From Chryseosolibacter sp044507775 (lineage in GTDB: Bacteria > Bacteroidota > Bacteroidia > Cytophagales > Cyclobacteriaceae): 64,000 bases of DNA. The stretch's first letter is position 1; every line of letters starts with the position of its first letter. Both the position numbers and the translations under genes were made by a program. Location of the stretch: the NCBI GenBank assembly GCA_044507775.1, contig JBIQIY010000022.1, forward strand, positions 1-64,000. The letters run 5' to 3'. A model generated the notes under the pieces. That model ran no database searches. It had not been told where the DNA came from and saw nothing but the letters and a program-made list of their open reading frames with translations. This document shows, one piece after another, positions 60,350 through 64,000 of this stretch.

Positions 60350-60808
60350 CTATTGTTCTCCGTCGTTCTGACGCATGAATTCGAGAATGTCGCGCGCGTC
60401 GCCGATGCTTACGTTTTGATTGGGCATGCGCACCAGACAAAGCTCCAGGAGTTTTTGCGCTTCCGGATCCTGGTCAAGCATGACGTCGACGTTGGTGATC
60501 ATGTTCATGATCCATTCCGGTTTCCTCTTTTGAGTAATACCAGCCCAACCAGGACCCACTACACGTTGATCGGTAAGCTTGTGGCACGCGCTGCACTTCA
60601 TCTCGAAAATTGATTTGCCGCGTTTAACGCGATCCTGTTCGAGTGGAGTATTGAGGACAACGTTCTTGACTTCACCAATACCTTTGCCTTCCTGCAGGTT
60701 TGCTGCAACGGCGTCATCAAGGTCACCCTTCTTGTTGTCTGCCGGTTTGTCGGGAGCACAGGATGCGAAAAGCGCACTAACGATCAGAATAGAGAATAGC
60801 TTTTTCAT
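60350..60808 (-). CDS. c-type cytochrome lipoprotein of the nos operon
   Basis: A 152-residue protein read from ATG 60808 (MKKLFSILIVSALFASCAPD), with a lipobox LFASC and one heme site (CSACH). Later GPGWAGI and the late Met of FMRQND supply the usual cytochrome c features. It probably donates electrons to NosZ in place of NosR-type reductases, as in clade II nos clusters. It is the first gene of the operon. Two palindromic boxes lie about 93 and 116 bases upstream. Confidence 0.9.
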   Translation of the reverse strand: MKKLFSILIVSALFASCAPDKPADNKKGDLDDAVAANLQEGKGIGEVKNVVLNTPLEQDRVKRGKSIFEMKCSACHKLTDQRVVGPGWAGITQKRKPEWIMNMITNVDVMLDQDPEAQKLLELCLVRMPNQNVSIGDARDILEFMRQNDGEQ

Positions 60809-60894
60809 GTTTACAGTTTTTGGTTGGAGATATAAAGGTTGTTGCTGTTTCATTTTTGCTGGTGCTAAGGTATTACCAGTGTACTGTCACCAAT

Positions 60895-60908
60895 ATGACC
60901 AAAGTCAT
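60895..60908. promoter_or_regulatory. CRP/FNR-like box 1 before the nos operon
   Basis: ATGACCAAAGTCAT, perfect dyad, centred 93.5 bases upstream of ATG 60808. Confidence 0.65.
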
Positions 60909-60917
60909 AGCGCGCGG

Positions 60918-60931
60918 GTGATTTACATCAG
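60918..60931. promoter_or_regulatory. CRP/FNR-like box 2 before the nos operon
   Basis: GTGATTTACATCAG, dyad core TGAT/ATCA, 23 bases from box 1 centre to centre. Confidence 0.55.
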
Positions 60932-61078
60932 GTCTGCCAGCCCAATTCAGGTGCTGATGTTTCAACCACACACGCTTGGGGAAGTTATCATTTATCCACG
61001 CCTCAAGCCTGTTCAAAATATGATCGAGCGTGGTGAAGCAAATGTGTAAGGGAAATTAGCAAAAAAAACTGTGCCTTT

Positions 61079-62446
61079 TCAGATGGATTTGCTGAATAGG
61101 GGGGTGGATCCTTCCATCGTTGCTGATTTCAGATTTTCATCGAACAAACTGCAGATGTTTCGGATAAAAGCCCGGCCGAGTTCGGTAACCTGATAGCCGT
61201 GGGGGTTGCGCCGAAGTATTCCTTCCTGGCACATTCCCCTAAGGGAGCGCCCGACTTCTTCGCTTCGGACGGCCTCCAGGGGGATTGTGCCGTTGCAGGC
61301 TATGCGCAGGATACAGTCGCGTGAATGAATATCTTCATCTGTCATCATGTGGCCTTTGAATACCGCAAGCGCGCCGCGGCGAACAGACTCTGAGTAGTGC
61401 TCGACTTTTTTCCGGTTTTGTGCGTAGGCGTACTTTGCGTCGCTGATCGATGATGCGCCAAGACCGAGCAGCAGATCCGTCTGGGTTTGCGTATAGCCCA
61501 TGAAGTTGCGGTGCAGGTGCCCTTTTTCCTGCGCATGCCACAAAGAATCGTGGGGAAGAGCAAAGTGATCCATTCCCACATCTTCATACCCGCTCTCTTT
61601 GAGTAACTTGCGCCCCGTCTCATAAAGTTCTCTTTTTTGTACGTCAGAAGGAAGATCCGCCTCGCCATATCCGCGTTGCCCGGGACTCACCCAGGGCACA
61701 TGGGCGTAGCTGTAAAATGAAACGCGGTCGGGACGAAGGTTAAGCACCTTCCGGATGGTAGTTTCAATCGTGCGCATGGTCTGGTGTGGCAATCCGTAGA
61801 TCAGGTCAAAACTGATGGACTCATAACCGATGGCGCGGCTCAATTTGGTTACCGTTTCTACATTTTCGAACGGCTGCACTCGGTTGATCGCTTTCTGCAC
61901 GACAGGATCCAGGTCCTGCACGCCAAAACTCACGCGGCGGAAGCCGAGCCCATACAGAGTTCTCAAGTGTGCTCCCGAGGTATTGTTGGGATGTCCTTCA
62001 AAACTAAACTGATTTTCTTTGTGTACGAAACCTTCTTCAAGCAGGTACGAAACCAGCCACTTGAGATTCTTTGGGCTGAAAAACGTAGGCGTTCCTCCTC
62101 CCAGATGCAGCTCTCTTATCAGCGGCTTTCTTCCAAAAATAGTGAGGTAGTGGCCCCATTCTTTCAGCAAGGTTTGAATATAGTCGATTTCGACGCCGTG
62201 ATTCTTCGTGATGCGTTTGTTACAAGCGCAATAAGTACAGAGGCTTTCACAGTACGGCAAGTGCACATACAGGCTGATGCCTTTTGTGTCATTAGACTCT
62301 TCAAATGTTCGCCTGACCGCCGCAATCCATTTTTCAGTTGTGAATTCATCCGTCTTCCAGAACGGGACGGTTGGATAGCTCGTGTACCGCGGAGTCGGCA
62401 CATCATATTTCCTGATTAGGTCGGCCAGGGATGGAAATTCAATCAT
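61079..62446 (-). CDS. hemN: oxygen-independent coproporphyrinogen III oxidase
   Basis: A 455-residue radical SAM protein. The cluster motif CESLCTYCAC (Cx3Cx2CxC) is near residue 67, and later features are HLGGGTPTFFSPKNL, GFRRVSFGVQDLDPVVQKAINRVQP and DLIYGLPHQT. The C-terminal HemN domain (LGLGASSISD, EDIHSRDCILRIACNG) is complete, which separates it from HemW-like chaperones. It makes protoporphyrinogen IX without oxygen. A perfect CRP/FNR-like box lies 63 bases upstream, inside the end of the preceding gene. Confidence 0.95.
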   Translation of the reverse strand: MIEFPSLADLIRKYDVPTPRYTSYPTVPFWKTDEFTTEKWIAAVRRTFEESNDTKGISLYVHLPYCESLCTYCACNKRITKNHGVEIDYIQTLLKEWGHYLTIFGRKPLIRELHLGGGTPTFFSPKNLKWLVSYLLEEGFVHKENQFSFEGHPNNTSGAHLRTLYGLGFRRVSFGVQDLDPVVQKAINRVQPFENVETVTKLSRAIGYESISFDLIYGLPHQTMRTIETTIRKVLNLRPDRVSFYSYAHVPWVSPGQRGYGEADLPSDVQKRELYETGRKLLKESGYEDVGMDHFALPHDSLWHAQEKGHLHRNFMGYTQTQTDLLLGLGASSISDAKYAYAQNRKKVEHYSESVRRGALAVFKGHMMTDEDIHSRDCILRIACNGTIPLEAVRSEEVGRSLRGMCQEGILRRNPHGYQVTELGRAFIRNICSLFDENLKSATMEGSTPLFSKSI

Positions 62447-62490
62447 GACGCAAGCTAAAATGTGAAGGAGAGACGTTCTGATGATCTAAC

Positions 62491-63741
62491 TCAACGAAAG
62501 ACCTGATTTTTATCAGTTTTTTCGTCTCCGACTTCCAGCAGCTGAGCGGGGTGAGGCGATGGCTTGAATGCCAGGAAGAAACCCAGTGCCCCTGCTAACA
62601 GGAGGGTTGAAACAGCAAAAATCCCGACGGACGAGTCTATCGCGTTTCCCACTACAGCACTCCACCAGGGGATGAGTACCAGGAAGAATTCAGATGTTAC
62701 GAAGCCGGCGAGCAGCAGGCCCATCGCCCACAGGGCGCCTCTCTTATTTACCAGGTTGCGTTCATAGTACCAGGCCAGCAGGAACAGTGTTATTACGCCC
62801 ACGAGTACGAGGTGCAAATAGGCGATCACGACCGGTCGCGCGGAGTAGGCAAATTCAGCGATAGCAGGGAAGGCAGACAGGAGCTGAAGAATTGATTTGA
62901 CAATCAGCGCACTGAATACAAGCACAAATATCGCAAGAGTCTGCGGCTTGAATCCACGCGCAACAACCGTTCTGATGCTTCCAAGTTCGACGAGAAATAC
63001 CGCGAGTGCAGCCAGTTGGAGCACGGCCGCCAGGGCACCAATCACATTGAATACAACAGGGGGTTTCGCAAAGAGAATACTAAGCGCATAGGCCGGCACG
63101 CAAGCAACCGCCATCCACTTGCCGAACCTAAGAGCCCGCTCGATAGAAAAAGAGATCTTCTTTTTTTCCAGCAGTTGAAAAAACAGACTCAGCACTCCAA
63201 AGAGGAAAAAACCATTGTACTGGAAATGCAGGTAATAATAGATCGAGAAGTTATACCATACCGTTTGACCCAGGTCATTGGACATCAGGTAGCCGAGGGA
63301 GAAGGGCCCTGCCGTTGAAATGAAAAAGAAGATAAGCGCCACACGGGCAAACCAGGTGGAGACGCGGCTGTCGCGCCGGGTATTTCGAAAGAACACGGGG
63401 ATGAACGCCATGACTGCCAGCGTGTGAAGGGTCGAAAAAATAATCGAGTAAACTCCATACCCCTGGATAGGAAATGATATTGTCATCGCGACGACAAGGA
63501 ACTGAAGCGCGATAAATAGCTTCAGGTAGTTCTTTCGTCCGATATCCGGCAGGTTGTTCTCGATAAAAGACAGGTATAAGACGTTGAACACCCATCCCAG
63601 GAACATCAGGTGGGAATGCGCATGGAGAAAGTACGTGTATCGAATGCCTGGCGTAGGGTCAACGAATTGCCATCTCAGGAACAAGCCGAATGCGGCCGCC
63701 AAGGAGAAAAATAAAAGCGGAATTCTATAGTACTTTTTCAT
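62491..63741 (-). CDS. 12-helix membrane protein, heme-copper oxidase subunit I-like
   Basis: A 416-residue protein with about 12 helices and histidines at positions that suit heme or metal ligands: YFLHAHSHLMFLGWVFNVLY, FSTLHTLAVM, YYLHFQYNG and VIAYLHLVLVG. The first motif resembles the helix II region of NO reductase/oxidase-type subunits, and NnrS-like proteins also share such features. The exact family is unsure. Its position beside hemN and the nos operon suggests a role in NO or low-oxygen respiration. It overlaps the upstream gene by 17 bases. Confidence 0.65.
   Translation of the reverse strand: MKKYYRIPLLFFSLAAAFGLFLRWQFVDPTPGIRYTYFLHAHSHLMFLGWVFNVLYLSFIENNLPDIGRKNYLKLFIALQFLVVAMTISFPIQGYGVYSIIFSTLHTLAVMAFIPVFFRNTRRDSRVSTWFARVALIFFFISTAGPFSLGYLMSNDLGQTVWYNFSIYYYLHFQYNGFFLFGVLSLFFQLLEKKKISFSIERALRFGKWMAVACVPAYALSILFAKPPVVFNVIGALAAVLQLAALAVFLVELGSIRTVVARGFKPQTLAIFVLVFSALIVKSILQLLSAFPAIAEFAYSARPVVIAYLHLVLVGVITLFLLAWYYERNLVNKRGALWAMGLLLAGFVTSEFFLVLIPWWSAVVGNAIDSSVGIFAVSTLLLAGALGFFLAFKPSPHPAQLLEVGDEKTDKNQVFR
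62503..62516. promoter_or_regulatory. CRP/FNR-like box before hemN
   Basis: CTGATTTTTATCAG, perfect dyad, centred 63.5 bases upstream of ATG 62446. It falls within the last codons of the upstream gene. Confidence 0.7.
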
Positions 63742-64000
63742 GCCGAAACTGACTTCTTATTGTCAAAATGCCCATCGATATAAAGTAACCCGTGATGGCA
63801 ACCGTCGTGACCCATCCACTGATCTTTCTCAGTTCAAAATCCAGGAGAATATCAGCCAGCACGCGTGTCACCCACGAGCTGTGTAGCAGAAAAAGCCAAA
63901 GATATAATATGGTGTTCCAGGGTTTTACAGAAATGCCGAGCACTCCGGGAAGAATGACGGGGCCGTGTGCGAATATCATGGAGAACACAAATCCGAGAAA
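63725..64000 (-). CDS. 3' part of a membrane protein (cut by window edge)
   Basis: The frame is open from the end of the window to a stop at 63725, giving at least 91 residues. Two to three helices are visible (HGPVILPGVLGISV, TILYLWLFLLHSSWVT, WVTTVAITGYFISMGIL). The N-terminal part of the gene lies outside. The segment FAHGPVILPGVLGI resembles helices of the heme-copper-like proteins found with nos and hemN genes in Bacteroidota. It is coupled to the following 12-helix protein gene by a 17-base overlap. Confidence 0.6.
   Translation of the reverse strand, partial: FLGFVFSMIFAHGPVILPGVLGISVKPWNTILYLWLFLLHSSWVTRVLADILLDFELRKISGWVTTVAITGYFISMGILTIRSQFRHEKVL

Overview
The window reads as chromosomal DNA of a Bacteroidota bacterium, most likely an environmental, facultatively respiring member of the Cytophagales or a neighbouring order. 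The evidence is a fused CcoN-CcoO cbb3 oxidase, a Sec/lipoprotein-type (clade II) NosZ, REC-CRP fusion regulators paired with PAS histidine kinases, small conserved proteins typical of the phylum, and intergenic arrays of short tandem repeats. Taxonomy is inferred from gene content only; there is no rRNA or tRNA gene in the window.

Layout. (1) 0-10 kb is an A+T-richer accessory region. It holds a two-gene module (soluble protein plus four-helix membrane protein), a DNA methyltransferase fused to an Mrr-like nuclease domain, a stop-interrupted ORF beside it, a NUDIX/winged-helix regulator with an unknown partner, a cluster of three small genes that includes two short membrane proteins, and a remnant of a group IIC intron lying directly behind a transcription terminator. 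(2) 10-16 kb encodes exported sugar-related proteins: a DMFase-like lipoprotein, a Tat-exported Gfo/Idh/MocA oxidoreductase, a Tat-exported TIM-barrel isomerase and a BNR/sialidase-like lipoprotein. (3) 16-26 kb on the minus strand carries a six-gene hydrogenase-4/complex-I-like operon whose catalytic subunits have lost the NiFe and most Fe-S ligands (an Ehr-type complex), followed by a PPC-domain protein and a ModF-like ATPase. (4) 26-38 kb holds universal stress proteins, a small kinase, two paralogous histidine kinase plus REC-CRP pairs, an AI-2E-type permease, an L,D-transpeptidase and a persulfide dioxygenase-rhodanese protein. (5) 39-45 kb is a cbb3 oxidase operon (ccoNO, ccoQ-ccoP fusion, ccoG, fixH, a SafE/TauE-like protein). 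(6) 45-53 kb holds RIC/ScdA, a B12-dependent class II ribonucleotide reductase, a CRP/FNR regulator, nadA-nadB, a large unknown protein and a hemolysin III-family protein. (7) 54-61 kb is the nitrous oxide reductase operon (cytochrome c, nosZ, nosL fusion, nosD, nosF, nosY) with a truncated haemoglobin. (8) 61-64 kb has hemN and two heme-copper-like membrane proteins.

The most connected observation is a 14-bp palindrome, [A/C/G]TGA[T/C]-N4-[A/G]TCA[T/G], found 14 times in short regions upstream of 12 genes or operons between 25 and 63 kb. It ties the Ehr-like operon, cbb3 oxidase, RIC, nos operon, hemN, sensor kinases, CRP regulator, L,D-transpeptidase and hemolysin III protein into one probable CRP/FNR-type low-oxygen/NO regulon. 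Many sites sit about 41, 53 or 63 bp from the start codon. The second theme is repeats: three heptamer arrays with different sequences but the same period, octamer hairpins between convergent genes, a covarying palindromic element in two copies, and a 30-bp repeat that joins ccoQ to ccoP in frame.
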